Made by a program: the position numbers and the translations under genes. The notes below the pieces were generated by a model. The model had not been told where the DNA came from and ran no database searches. It saw only the letters and a list, made by a program, of their open reading frames with translations. Positions 46,843 through 57,098 of a stretch of 64,000 bases of DNA are shown here, piece after piece; the stretch's first letter is position 1; each line of letters opens with the position of its first letter. This DNA is from Septoria linicola (taxonomy: Eukaryota; Ascomycota; Dothideomycetes; Mycosphaerellales; Mycosphaerellaceae): assembly GCA_024114885.1 (NCBI GenBank), contig CP099421.1, positions 2,852,001 through 2,916,000 on the forward strand, in the 5' to 3' direction.

Positions 46843-49668
46843 ATGGGAACACTCACTGCAGGACAGCCACGACTCGACCATTACTGCGACCATAAGCTGC
46901 CGACATCATGTCGACTATCTTCGTTGGGAGATTGCTGTGCTTGTAAGGACGAACGGGCCCACACCGCTACATATAGTACCTATATCGATGGCATTGGATA
47001 TGTGTCCAGGGGATCGAGATGGGACCGCTACTGTTGGTACTGTAAGAGCTATTGGCACAACCGAGTAGAAGCATCGGGTTTACGATCGACCCAAACACGC
47101 ATACCAGAAGTGCCTGATCAGACTGAATTTCTGGCACGCTGGTATGAATTCCACCGTGGCTACAGGATTGTTACCAAAGACGATGGCACGGAAGAAAGAG
47201 TCGCAGTGCTGGGTGAGGAGTTTCGTGATGTGGATCCCGGGGTCCTGCCACGAACATTAGAGGAGCTGAGAGCTGGTCGAGAACGAAGCGAGGCGGAAGA
47301 GCGTGAGCGATTGGAAGGAATCCGGCAACAGCGAGAGCGCGAAGCTCTCGAGCAGGCTACACCAGCAGGCCCATCGATTGAAGATACAATTGACCAACTG
47401 TTCCAGTCAGCTAGTCTCGAGGATAACGATGAGCCTCGGGACACTGTTGCAGCAAGCAATGAGCATGCCCTTGAGAGACCGGACGTCCAGCGCCATGTCA
47501 ATGGCAGCAATATCCACGCGCAGGCAATGGTACCGGCTGCTACACGTAATCGCGAATACCAGGCTCGACGCATCGCTGCCTTGCGTCGTGAGCTGCACAG
47601 AATGCGAAGTGGCATTGAACGGGTCATCTCAGGGCTCAGAGATCTAGGCGAGGACGTGCCAGATCATACCGAGGCTTCGAACAGATTGATTGATCTAGGA
47701 CGGACGCTTGATAATATCTCTGGCTCTTCCGACCCAGAAGCTGCTACTCGTGCCATGGACAGCGTGAACGCCTTGACGGAGGGCACCGCAGCTACGCAAT
47801 CAGATCGTGCTGTGGCAAATATGCAATCGCGGATAGATGAGGCCAGACGCCAGGTCGACGATGCAAGGCGGAACCGCGATCAAGCTGCAACAGAACTGGA
47901 TCTGGCTGAGAGGGAATTCAGGACTTCTCAGTCACAAGTGCGGCAGCTGCAGAACGAGCAGCGTACGACTGAGAACTACATGCGGCTCTTTGGTACGCGT
48001 GAGGAGATGGCTGCGCAAGGTGAAACATATCAATCTCCCATTGGCGGCATGTTTGAGAGAGCATATGAACGCTTCCAGACTGCTGAAGAGGTTCGCAGAG
48101 AGGAGCGGACTCTTAGACAAGTGCTCGAGGCGGAGGCGAGATCTGGCGGCGACGAGGAAGCTACAGCTCGTCTTGCTGATTTCGAAGCACGGGAAAGAGC
48201 AAGAGATGTCTGGGGTGTTCCGGAATCACGAACGAGAGGTCAAGGTGCTGGTGAGCTCCAAAATCCCGTGACCTCACAGACTGGCCCGCGCTCGACCAAC
48301 GGTCACACTCTGCGTGATGCTGAGAGCGACCTGGATCCTCGCGGCGAGGAAGTCGCTCTGGAGCAGTACTACGGCTTGCTTAGACGCCAAGGCTGGAGCA
48401 GTGACCGCAACGCAGTTGGGCCTCCGGCAAGGCAGCCGTCAGAGCCAAGCGAATTGCCAGCTGATGTACCTGTCATCTCAAACATCGTTGCAGGACCACC
48501 TGGTCAGTCGCTGGATGCGCTACCTCACGTCAACAACGATCGCGGGCTGGACGCGCTTTTCGTGCTATCGGCACTGTCTGCCAGCGAGCCGCTCCGCTCT
48601 CGCCTGTCTGGAAACCTCACTATGAGCTTCATCGAGCGACTCCTGCGCGGCGTTCGTGAAAACAGCTTGACTGCTACAGATCAAGACAACATTGAGAGCA
48701 TCATGGAAGACACCGATGTCATTTGGGGAAGCGGCCTGCCAGCCGAAAGACTGCGCAGACGTCGTCAGCGAGGTGAACAAGCTGGTTTCCACGAGATGGC
48801 ACATGACATGGCATCAGCTGGATCAATCGTCGTGCACGATGTGGAGATCATGGCTGAAGCCTTCCAGATGAGCGCGCACATCAGGAGGCGATCAGGCCTG
48901 CACTTATCGGAGCAAGTCCGAATGCTAGTACGCTTACAAAGAGGCGAGCGGGCGTCGGAGGACCGCGCTGTGCTTTTCCGCATGCTGCAGAATGAGTCGA
49001 CGTTCAGCCGAGCTAAGCACGTACACGAGGAGCAGTTCGAGCGACCTGCCAGAAATCGTGGAGTGCATGAACTGGCCGCAGACCTGGATCGTGAACGCCA
49101 GCAAGTGGCGCGCGAAGGTGATCACTCACGACTAGAGCTCGATGCTCAGCGAAGAGCAACTCAAGCCCTCGCTATGGCCGCGGGCAGAGTAGCGATGCAA
49201 GCCACACCATCTGAATTGCTAGAACGCTTGGCAGATCGGGACGAGGCTACACGAGCAGCCTACGAGCGTCTCCAGGAGAACGGCTTCACCCCCGCCACCA
49301 TGAGCACTCGCCAATTCCGCACTACCTACCGCCCTCTCAACCTCGAGGACTTTGCAGCAGTCCCATCCGAGACCGACTCCGAACACGAGTCAGACGAAGA
49401 TGCCAAAGGTCTCGATGCAAAAGACACAGGACGACCAGAAGAGCCGCTGAGCGAGGAGGACTTGACTGTGAAACTCGACTGCCAAATATGCTACACGCAA
49501 ATGGCTGACGTCGCGTGTCTTCCTTGTGGACATCTTGTGATGTGCAAGTGGTGCAGTGATCAACATTCTCCAACTATGGCTCACGATAAGACGAGGCCGA
49601 GACGAGCTGCCGCATGTCCTGTGTGTCGGAAGCAGATTCGTCAGAAAGTAAGGGTCTTTAGACCTTAG
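46843..49668 (+). CDS. RING-finger protein, probable E3 ubiquitin ligase, 941 aa
   Basis: This is a single long exon with an in-frame TAA shortly upstream, so the ATG at 46,843 is the first possible start unless an upstream exon exists. The last 64 residues form a C3HC4 RING of the CIAP type: CQIC, then CGHLVMCKWC, then CPVC (about residues 880-928), near the C-terminus, as in proteins that recruit an E2 enzyme. The middle is acidic/basic and coiled-coil rich (about 120-185, ERERLEGIRQQREREALE, and about 320-390, ARRQVDDARRNRDQAATELD). The first 80 residues hold a second Cys/His cluster (HYCDH, CCACKDERAH, YCWYCKSYWH) that may bind zinc. The substrate is unknown. The RING call is firm; the N-terminal start is less so. 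Confidence 0.88.
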   Translation: MGTLTAGQPRLDHYCDHKLPTSCRLSSLGDCCACKDERAHTATYSTYIDGIGYVSRGSRWDRYCWYCKSYWHNRVEASGLRSTQTRIPEVPDQTEFLARWYEFHRGYRIVTKDDGTEERVAVLGEEFRDVDPGVLPRTLEELRAGRERSEAEERERLEGIRQQREREALEQATPAGPSIEDTIDQLFQSASLEDNDEPRDTVAASNEHALERPDVQRHVNGSNIHAQAMVPAATRNREYQARRIAALRRELHRMRSGIERVISGLRDLGEDVPDHTEASNRLIDLGRTLDNISGSSDPEAATRAMDSVNALTEGTAATQSDRAVANMQSRIDEARRQVDDARRNRDQAATELDLAEREFRTSQSQVRQLQNEQRTTENYMRLFGTREEMAAQGETYQSPIGGMFERAYERFQTAEEVRREERTLRQVLEAEARSGGDEEATARLADFEARERARDVWGVPESRTRGQGAGELQNPVTSQTGPRSTNGHTLRDAESDLDPRGEEVALEQYYGLLRRQGWSSDRNAVGPPARQPSEPSELPADVPVISNIVAGPPGQSLDALPHVNNDRGLDALFVLSALSASEPLRSRLSGNLTMSFIERLLRGVRENSLTATDQDNIESIMEDTDVIWGSGLPAERLRRRRQRGEQAGFHEMAHDMASAGSIVVHDVEIMAEAFQMSAHIRRRSGLHLSEQVRMLVRLQRGERASEDRAVLFRMLQNESTFSRAKHVHEEQFERPARNRGVHELAADLDRERQQVAREGDHSRLELDAQRRATQALAMAAGRVAMQATPSELLERLADRDEATRAAYERLQENGFTPATMSTRQFRTTYRPLNLEDFAAVPSETDSEHESDEDAKGLDAKDTGRPEEPLSEEDLTVKLDCQICYTQMADVACLPCGHLVMCKWCSDQHSPTMAHDKTRPRRAAACPVCRKQIRQKVRVFRP

Positions 49669-49671
49669 AAT

Positions 49672-50126
49672 AGACATGCGAGCGTTCGTAGTGCATCGAA
49701 GAATCTAAATCATGCCATCTTGGGCTACCTAGCATCATTCTGTAAGCATTATATTTCACCAGCTGTGTGGGGTCGTCTTGATCTTGGATGTTCCAAGTAC
49801 GTGCCATGTTTATCAGTCCATGAAGACGGTGGCGGTGGCATAGATTCTAGGCAAAAAAGCATGCACTAGAGGTTCTGTGGTTCAGCAACACCCCACAGCA
49901 GAGATCATTCATATGATGTGGAGCAAGCAGACCTTGACACGCCGTAGGTAGGAGATAACACCGACCGTGCCAGATGAGCAGTGCAAGGGCGTTGGGGTGT
50001 CAAGAGCAGGGCACATACAACTGTGACGATAGCTGAGATGGTAGATTATTGTATTCATCAGTCATTTCAGGGTATCATATGCTATGCTGCGCATGCCAGA
50101 GTCTTGACTATAGCAAGCCAGCCTCC
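49672..50126. other. Intergenic, convergent 3' ends
   Basis: The strip separates the RING gene (plus) and the mitochondrial gene (minus), which converge. It contains no ORF of note and only short AT-rich patches that may serve 3'-end formation. Confidence 0.6.
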
Positions 50127-51707
50127 TCAGGTCTCTTCAGCATCATGCAGCTCTCTCTCGCTCTGCGAGACGATAGGACTTTCTTCACAGGGATAGCCAT
50201 TTTCCTCACTCCATTTCCAGCGATCGCCCGCCAATTTCTCTAATGCTTCTTCTTGATCCATGAATAGTTCGTGCTGGCCCTCACCATGCTGAGCGCCGTC
50301 TACCCATCGAACACCCAATGCGGACTCAATCTTGCTCAGATCCCAGTCGTATTTCTTCAGCATCTCGGCTTTCAGTGTCTCGTCCCACTCGCCAGCGAAC
50401 TCGGGATGGTCCAGCATGCGCACCTTGATCCGTTGCTTTAGCCTGCTGAAAGGGACACCCGTCTCGTGCACGATTTTCCAGGCCTTCTCGATATCGCCGG
50501 CGAAGACCATCTGCTCGATGAACCAGCAAACGCCCCGCAGCTTGTTCGTGATGGTGTATGTGTGCTTCTTGTAGTGCCCGTCATCCACAACAATGAGCTT
50601 TCTGGGTTCCCTGAACGCCTTCGTTTCTTTCCAGAGCTCCCATTCTCTCCAAACACCTTCAGTCTCTCTGCATCGTGCGAGGACGGCGACCCAGCCATGT
50701 AGATACTGCCAATCCTCCCGAACCAGGAAGGAGCCAAAGTGATACTGCTGTTCTTCGGGCAGATCTGAGCAGTCCTCGAAACCAAGAAGCACTTCACGCA
50801 GCTCTGATCGCTTCCATCTGCCATTGCGAATTTCCCCAAGTCCCCGATGACCAATGCTGAACTTTGCTATCACGGAGCGGTACACGTTACTACTCATGCC
50901 CAGGCCTGTCTCGCGCACCAATTTCAAGAACTTCTTCATCGCAGCTTTACTTCGACTTCGAGCTGCAAACTTGAGGGCCATGTACAAAAGCTGTGGCTCG
51001 ACATTGAGCTGGGCATATTTGAATCGCATGATGATTGCATGCAAGGTCTTCAGCACTTCCGGATCCGATACATTGCTGCGACAGCGGTACAGCGCTCGCA
51101 TGATGGGCTCGTAGAGGTGTGTCAAGCTGGCTGCAATCTGGCGATCTTGCATAGCGACAGCCACGACTCTCAAGATATCCGCCGGCCACGAACTTCGAAG
51201 TAATTGACCTCTCAGCACTTGCCGCACGGCCTTCTGACCCGCGGCAGCCTTGACACGAGCTCGGAATGTGGCGTGCGGGATGTGAATGTCTTCTGGACTT
51301 GTCAGACGAGGTGCATGCTGATATCGTCCGCTCTTCCCTTGCCGAACCTCTGGCCATGGGTTGGACAAGGACCGCAGGGTCTGTACACGCGCATCCTTTT
51401 CTCGATACAATGCCTCGAAGCTCAATGCGGCCTCCCTCACCGCCACCTCTCCAAGTGCTTCAAGTGGTATGCTTTCCCCATGATGCTTCAGCTGCCGAAG
51501 AAGGTTCTTTGAGTAGACGCCGGCGATGTTCTTCAGCGGTGAGTCAAGCAGGAAGCCATCATCTTCAGGCCGGAGAGCAATGGACGAAGTAGTGGTGGTG
51601 GCAGGCTGCACGCGTCGTGGAGAGGTGCTGATGCGGCGGCGGGAGAGGCGAAGGTGGCGGGATTGGCAGAGAAGACACAGGCTCCTCGGTCTCGCCACCA
51701 CACTCAT
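50127..51707 (-). CDS. Mitochondrial PPR-like protein, 526 aa
   Basis: The frame is open upstream, but the ATG at 51,707 (MSVVARPRSLCLLCQ) gives a typical matrix-targeting start: Arg-rich, amphipathic, no acidic residues for about 35 residues, with a likely cleavage region near RRISTSPRRVQ. The following text is mostly alpha-helical. It includes helix pairs such as LLYMALKFAARSRSKAAMKK and NVYRSVIAKFSI that resemble degenerate pentatricopeptide units, and later KLRGVCWFIEQMVFAGDIEK. Fungal mitochondrial proteins of this kind act in organellar RNA stability, translation or ribosome assembly; which one cannot be said. It is divergent from RIO1 with about 250 bp between starts. A GGT/GGA trinucleotide tract lies just before the start. 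Confidence 0.8.
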   Translation of the reverse strand: MSVVARPRSLCLLCQSRHLRLSRRRISTSPRRVQPATTTTSSIALRPEDDGFLLDSPLKNIAGVYSKNLLRQLKHHGESIPLEALGEVAVREAALSFEALYREKDARVQTLRSLSNPWPEVRQGKSGRYQHAPRLTSPEDIHIPHATFRARVKAAAGQKAVRQVLRGQLLRSSWPADILRVVAVAMQDRQIAASLTHLYEPIMRALYRCRSNVSDPEVLKTLHAIIMRFKYAQLNVEPQLLYMALKFAARSRSKAAMKKFLKLVRETGLGMSSNVYRSVIAKFSIGHRGLGEIRNGRWKRSELREVLLGFEDCSDLPEEQQYHFGSFLVREDWQYLHGWVAVLARCRETEGVWREWELWKETKAFREPRKLIVVDDGHYKKHTYTITNKLRGVCWFIEQMVFAGDIEKAWKIVHETGVPFSRLKQRIKVRMLDHPEFAGEWDETLKAEMLKKYDWDLSKIESALGVRWVDGAQHGEGQHELFMDQEEALEKLAGDRWKWSEENGYPCEESPIVSQSERELHDAEET

Positions 51708-51961
51708 CGTCGGTGGAGGTGGAGGTGGTGGTGGTGGTGATGTCTGACAGCAAGACTGACGGTGACGAGTAGCTAGTCTAGTGCAATGGGTGGATCTGCC
51801 CCACATGCAGATTAGATAGTGTGTGAATCCCTGCAGGTGAAATGATTCACATGCGCAGCGCCACCATTCCACAAACTTTTTGTTCCTGCAGATCACGCAG
51901 CACTCTCCGTCTGTCTCGTCTCGTCCACATAACTGAACAAGATTCAGTACACAACGACAGC
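51708..51961. promoter_or_regulatory. Shared divergent promoter, with GGT/GGA microsatellite
   Basis: These 254 bp separate the starts of the mitochondrial gene (minus) and RIO1 (plus), so both transcription starts must fall here. At 51,710-51,742 a run of GGT/GGA triplets lies in the 5' leader of the minus-strand gene. No TATA box is evident. Confidence 0.55.
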
Positions 51962-53575
51962 ATGGCAGCTCCTCACCAACCACCACGAGAGTACGTCGAG
52001 AACGAGGGCTATGTTGGCGATGGAAATGCCATGCCCGGCTCAGCGCACGACGACCCCGCCAACGACGCCGAGCAGGACGAAGACTACGACGACCTTTTCG
52101 AATCCGACCTCTCCGAGACCGAAATCGCGGCTTCAAACCCAGCAGATTACACCAAAGCATACAATCGCCAACGGAAGCTGAATGACAACTCCATTCCCGT
52201 CGACCAAAAGCCCAAGACGAATCCCCAACTCAACACCAAAGCGGCCATCGATGATCACATCAAGAGTTTGGCGAGACACACTGCGAAGCTGAACGTCAAT
52301 GCAATCGAGGGAGGCGCCACGAAACAACATGGAGGTGCCGAAAAGTCAGATAGAGCCACGAGCGAGCAAGTACTGGACCCTCGCACGCGTATGATCCTGC
52401 TGCAGCTGCTGAACAGGAACATCGTGTCCGAGATCAACGGCGTGCTGTCGACCGGAAAAGAGGCAAATGTCTATCATGCAGCCACCATACCAGACGAGGG
52501 GGAGAAGGTGCTCAACAGAGCCATCAAAGTCTACAAGACGAGCATTCTGGTCTTCAAGGACAGAGACAAGTACGTGACGGGCGAGCATCGCTTCCGTAGT
52601 GGCTACAATAAAAGCTCGAACAGAGCCATGGTGAAGGTGTGGGCGGAGAAGGAGTTCCGAAATCTGAGGAGGATACACCAAGCAGGAATTCCATGTCCGG
52701 AACCGGTCTACTTGAAAGCTCACGTCCTGGTCATGGCCTTTCTCGGAAACAGCAAAGGGTACCCAGCACCACGTTTACGAGACGTCGAGTTCGACGACAC
52801 ACGAACGCCCGAGGAGATTGCCCAAAAGTGGACCACAATCTACGTCGAGCTCCTGAGCTACATGCGAATGCTGTATCAAGTATGCCGACTGGTCCACGCC
52901 GATTTGTCAGAATACAACCTCCTCTACTTCAAGGACACTCTCTATGTAATCGACGTCTCCCAGTCCGTCGAACACGACCACCCACGCTCCCTCGAATTCC
53001 TCCGCATGGACATCAAGAACGTCTCCGACTTCTTCAAGCGCAAAGGCGTCGAAACTCTATCCGAGCGCTCAGTCTTCGGCTTCATCATCGCCGGATCAGG
53101 CAGCACCGAAATGACAGGCATGAAAGACACCATCGAGAAGATGTTCGAAGTCGAAGCACAGGCCGGGAAACAAGATACCGAGGTTGAAGATGAAGTTTTC
53201 CGACAGCAGTACATCCCACAAACACTCCGAGAAGTCTACGATATAGAACGTGACGCGGAAGCGATCAAGAAGGGCGAGGGAGAAGGTCTAGTGTATCAGG
53301 ATCTGCTAGCGAACAAGGCACCGGAGCAAGATGGAGACCAAAACGAGGAGGGAGAGGACGATGAGGCCTCAGGCTCAGAAGAGGACTCAGACAGCGAGCT
53401 CTCCGAAAGTGTATTCGAAAAGGGCACACCACGCGGTAAGAAGCACGAAGACAAGGAAGCCAAGAAAGCACATAAGCAGGCTGTGAAGGAGGAGAAGCGG
53501 GAGAAGAGGAAAGAGAAGCTGCCGAAGCATGTTAAGAAGAAGATGATTAGTTCGAGCTCGCGAGGGAAGAAGTAG
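51962..53575 (+). CDS. RIO1: RIO1 serine/threonine kinase, late 40S maturation
   Basis: An atypical RIO-family kinase/ATPase that acts in cytoplasmic maturation of the 40S subunit (20S pre-rRNA processing). The ATG at 51,962 (MAAPHQPPRE) is chosen because an upstream in-frame ATG at 51,842 would add 40 residues unlike the family. From it the protein has 537 residues. The acidic N-terminus (about 35-60) precedes the kinase core: nucleotide loop STGKEANVY at 163-171, lysine in AIKVYK at 189, the RIO1-specific flexible-loop text around FKDRDKYVTGEHRFR (198-212), catalytic HADLSEYN at 312-319 (Asp314) and metal-binding IDVSQSVEHDHP (Asp331). The C-terminus is an acidic stretch followed by a Lys/Arg-rich tail, as in fungal Rio1. 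It is intronless, with all key residues present. Confidence 0.97.
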   Translation: MAAPHQPPREYVENEGYVGDGNAMPGSAHDDPANDAEQDEDYDDLFESDLSETEIAASNPADYTKAYNRQRKLNDNSIPVDQKPKTNPQLNTKAAIDDHIKSLARHTAKLNVNAIEGGATKQHGGAEKSDRATSEQVLDPRTRMILLQLLNRNIVSEINGVLSTGKEANVYHAATIPDEGEKVLNRAIKVYKTSILVFKDRDKYVTGEHRFRSGYNKSSNRAMVKVWAEKEFRNLRRIHQAGIPCPEPVYLKAHVLVMAFLGNSKGYPAPRLRDVEFDDTRTPEEIAQKWTTIYVELLSYMRMLYQVCRLVHADLSEYNLLYFKDTLYVIDVSQSVEHDHPRSLEFLRMDIKNVSDFFKRKGVETLSERSVFGFIIAGSGSTEMTGMKDTIEKMFEVEAQAGKQDTEVEDEVFRQQYIPQTLREVYDIERDAEAIKKGEGEGLVYQDLLANKAPEQDGDQNEEGEDDEASGSEEDSDSELSESVFEKGTPRGKKHEDKEAKKAHKQAVKEEKREKRKEKLPKHVKKKMISSSSRGKK

Positions 53576-53799
53576 ATGGCGGTGCTGCGAGTGTGTAGTG
53601 CATTGCAATTTGTAGATGACTGGAGGCGTTGATAGCCCTGCATGATACCCACGCATGAAATGATGATTATGATGGAATGGACATCGAAATCACCTGAAGA
53701 AGCCGTTGTATTTCACTCGTCAATTCATTGCTTCGTCTCGATCTCTAATACTGTCTGTCAGCTGAAAGTGAAATCATGCTGAGCCTGTCCCGGGCCAAT

Positions 53800-55002
53800 C
53801 TAGTGCGTCTTCAACCACTGCAACAACTGCTGGAACGCTTCCTTCTGCTTCTCCTTGATCTCCGCCTCTTCGTAATCTCCCAGCACTGCGAATCCATGTG
53901 GCACACCCGGAAAGACCTTGACCTCATGCTCCACACCCGTTTCCTGTAGCCGCTTCACTCCCGCATCACGAATCTCATCTGGGAACAGGTTGTCATCTTC
54001 CACAGCCACAATGCTCAACGGCACCTTGCAGCCCTCCAAATCACTCTTTGTGATCTGTGTTCCGTGAGCGATAGCTCCGACTTTGATCTCAGGCCCCTTC
54101 TTCGCCATTCCTTCTTCAGCTTCTGTCTCGGGGGATCTTTGTCCCGCTGCTACATCTGCGTGTAGCTCGGAGCCGAGGAGTAAGACGTACTTGGCACCGA
54201 AGCAGTATCCCACAGCGTAGATACCTCCTCCGTGAGCTACGGCGTCTGCGAACTCTTCTTTGATGCCGGCAATGGCTTTCTGGAGGCGCGGGAGGACGAC
54301 TTCGGGGGTATGGCGTGCCAGCCACATGTCGATCGTGAAGGATTTGGCGACTGAGGCGATGCCCAGCTTGACCTGTTCGAGTACGCTGGGGTTGGCTTCG
54401 GCTGGAGTGGTAGTCGTGTGGGAGACGGATGTTGCTGGGTCGCCTGCGAATCTGTGATTATCTGGTCAGATGGGATGTTGAGTCAAGGATGCTGTGAAAC
54501 TTACTGATCTGGCATTGCAACGAGGAAGCCTTCTGCTGCAAACTTGTCTGCTTGGATCTGGTTATTGGCCGAGTGAATGCCAGTGCCGCCGGTCAAGAGC
54601 AGCAGGAGCTTAGAAGGCGAGTGTGGATAGTCTGCGGGCTTTGCAATATATGTCTCGACATCGTTGAACTTGGCAATCTCCTGTTCTCGTCTCAGTTCGC
54701 GTTCAGGGCATCTTGTTGGGAATACTGTATGTTCGTACGCCGGTCGGTGATTCGCCAGAAGCTGCACTCAATCAGCTCTTGTTGTCTTCGGTCTCGTGTT
54801 CGGGAGAAGTACGTGTTGGTCGGTCGCTGGTGCAGTGTTCCTACACTTCTTCAGCACATGCTCAGCTACTCTGAGGAATGGATCGTAGTCGTACGCCCAG
54901 ACTGGCAGCTCCCTGATCTGGCTTGCTGCCACCGGCGATGGGGCTCTTGTCTTCTTGAGCATCGCTCTCGGGCGCTCTGGTCGCAATATCTTCGTCGGCC
55001 AT
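53800..55002 (-). CDS. Dienelactone hydrolase family protein, 338 aa, 3 exons
   Basis: An alpha/beta hydrolase of the DLH family; its fungal members are cytosolic, with mostly unknown substrates. The exons are 54,895-55,002, 54,505-54,761 and 53,800-54,451. The 133-bp intron runs GTACGA..GTGCAG and the 53-bp intron GTAAGT..CACAG; both preserve the frame. The start MADEDIATRAPESDAQEDKS fits the acidic/polar N-termini of this subfamily. The catalytic triad is visible: nucleophile Cys205 in GYCFGAKY, Asp274 in VAVEDDNLFP and His307 in GVPHGFAV. Exon 2 holds VETYIAKPADYPHSPSKLLL and TGGTGIHS, where the fold begins. The first intron boundary is inferred from frame and consensus and is the least certain part. 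Confidence 0.9.
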
Positions 55003-56002
55003 GATCGTCGTAGCCCGGGGAGCAGTTGTTGGAAGTGTGAGCAAGCATGTGTACTGAGCTTCTACCAGCGAGCATGTGAAGGCGGGTGGGCCACTCTGCT
55101 TGGCAAAATGGCTGGCTGAGAAGGTAGGCGCGCTAACTAAGTTAGGTCGCGCCCGCATCAAAGGGCGACGAAAGAGCTCCCAGCACTCAACTTCCTGGAC
55201 CTCACGCTCTCTGCTGCCATCATGGCGTCTCGCTAGGCATCGTCAAATGCTATGCTATCAGCCAAATTGATACTTGTCAAGCCGTTAAATACATAGTCTC
55301 GTCGTAGCCCGTTCCTGCTCGCTTCGTCTGCTGCAGTCTAAGTTGGCTTCTATGGAGCAGAAGAGAAGTGCCCACGTCTACTACGGCCTCAGGGAGTAAG
55401 TGCTGACCTCATTGGCGTTAGAAGTTGATCCCGGGAGGCAAAAGCGAATGCTCTTCCACATTTCAAGTCCACCAACCAGGCAAAAGTGCTGTTCGAACCA
55501 CACAAAAGAACAGAAAAGGACCAAAAAAGATAGAATGTTTGCTTCGCAGTGCGGCCAGTCAACAGGTTTCGCCTTTCCAGATGCGGTCCGGTACTTAAAC
55601 CTTTCGGCGTGCCACGTACTGGACGTCTCGAACCGAAGTCCTGCTCGAATCCCCAAGAACCTGTCCGGAACCATCAAGCACCTTCACGGCTAACTGCACT
55701 ACCAGCCTGTGGCGTTCTCAGTTTTACCGCTAGACCAACTCGCCAAAGCATGTTATGCGGAGTGCAAGATGTCAAACAGTTATTAAGCTTGGTCGCAGTG
55801 AGCAGGGGTCGGGACAAGTGGGGCTGATATGAGTGAAGTGAAGCTGCATGAAGGCCTGCATAAACGCACCACAACGCTGCAGGTGAAGCACACAGTAAAT
55901 TCGCAAAGCTCACATTGCGAAAACTGAGGTAGGTGGGTTGCAATTATCTCTTCAGTTTTTCCTCACTCCTTCCTCACAACCACAATACCTCACTTGCGAA
56001 AG
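55003..56002. other. 1-kb intergenic region between divergent genes
   Basis: The promoters of the hydrolase (minus) and the small basic protein (plus) lie here. Several 60-98-codon frames overlap on both strands (around 55,380-55,830), but none has splice support or a recognisable family. A tRNA A-box-like stretch (minus strand near 55,727-55,745) lacks a properly placed B box. CT-rich sequence at 55,960-55,990 fits a fungal 5' leader. Confidence 0.5.
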
Positions 56003-56999
56003 ATGCCGAACGCAAAGGCCACCAAGAGGAAGGCGCGCGCAGCTCCTGGTAAGTAATCTACACTACCTTCATGTTCTTCTCCATACACATGCCCCTACCA
56101 AGCCCGCGAGGGCGCGAACCGCCGATGTCGAGTTCGCGCAATTCGACTGAGCGACTTGTCCACGAAACCTCTCTGCGAAATGCGAACAATTGCAACGGCC
56201 ATCCGCTGTCGCTCCTTCGGCGTGGACTCTTCCACTGGTCGGAAGCACGCATTGGGAGCCTCAATAACAAGATCACGACTCTGGCCATTGGCCTTCACTG
56301 AGCTCACTTGGGGCATCTGTCGCAAGTTTTCTATTTGGGAGACAAGGCAGAGCGCTCATGCGCTATTCATCCTCACGTCCACTTTTTCTCCGTCGCCCTG
56401 GTCATCTCTACGCCACCGAGCAGGGAGACAACCTGAATCGGCTCCTGAACTGATCTTCGAGCGGAATCATGAATAATCAAGACTGACGAGGAGAAACAGC
56501 TGCACAAAAGCCCGCGCGCACTGTGCGCGTCAAGCGCGGAGAGAATCCCTCCCGCTCTTGGACGGCCAAGAACAAGAAGAAGGAGAAGTGAGTAGCAGTG
56601 TCTTCATACAGATCACAACGTCCATGCCATCGGGCTCCAAGATGGCGAGCATTTCAACCAAGCACTAAAACGGAAGCACTTTACACGAGCTGTTAGTAAC
56701 ACATGCGTAGGGACGACGACTTGGCCAGCATGGCCGACACCTTCGCCGCCACGATGGCGGCAGAGTTCGCGCTGCACGACCAGCGCGTGGAGCGGTATGT
56801 CTCTGCAAAATGTTGCTTACCATGCCACCAAGGAGCCAGACGCTGACCATTTCGCAGAAGCGTGCCCGCGGAGCTGGCGCGGCACCGCGAGACCGTGGCG
56901 GCCCTGCTCTCCGCCGAGCCTGCTACTGAGCCCATAGAGCTCCACCCAGAGTCGTTCTTCGACCTGGCGTTTGGCGGAGAGCAGGAGCCAAGCATGTGA
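56003..56999 (+). CDS. Small basic protein, 119 aa, 4 exons, unrecognised
   Basis: The proposed exons are 56,003-56,048, 56,500-56,587, 56,711-56,794 and 56,858-56,999. All junctions are GT..AG and the frame closes perfectly over 360 nt. Introns 1 (451 bp) and 3 (63 bp) have CTGAC-type branch sites (gactgacgag, cgctgaccat). The N-terminal 50 residues are very basic: MPNAKATKRKARAAP, then RTVRVKRGENPSRSWTAKNK, ending in a KKKEK run. The C-terminal part is acidic/amphipathic (MADTFAATMAAEFALHDQRV, then ESFFDLAFGGEQ). The composition suggests a nucleic-acid-associated nuclear or nucleolar protein, but no domain is recognised. Intron 1 is unusually long for the locus and may hide an alternative exon. 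Confidence 0.65.
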
Positions 57000-57098
57000 A
57001 AGGTATGCGCCCCACTTTTACCAAACACCACCAGCAAACAACACTACCTTTTCTTTGAAAGACCTTCTTCTCTTCCTCCCTCCCTCATCAGCATCACA

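Noticed and set aside
51842..51961. Upstream in-frame ATG extending RIO1 by 40 residues
   Set aside because: The extra residues are Arg/Ser-rich, unlike Rio1 N-termini, and the Met at 51,962 begins the acidic N-terminus typical of the family.
51708..52160. N-terminal extension of the mitochondrial protein frame
   Set aside because: The extension overlaps the RIO1 start, is low-complexity (poly-Pro from the trinucleotide run) and would bury the targeting peptide that begins at 51,707.
54505..54767. Separate start for the hydrolase at 54,767
   Set aside because: The codon there is GTG, directly over a splice acceptor (GTGCAG); the upstream exon at 54,895-55,002 supplies an ATG in frame.
55680..55760. 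tRNA-like sequence on the minus strand (A-box-like tggtctagcgg)
   Set aside because: No paired acceptor stem and no B box (GGTTCGANTCC) at the right distance; the nearest ggttcgag is about 100 bases away and does not fit.
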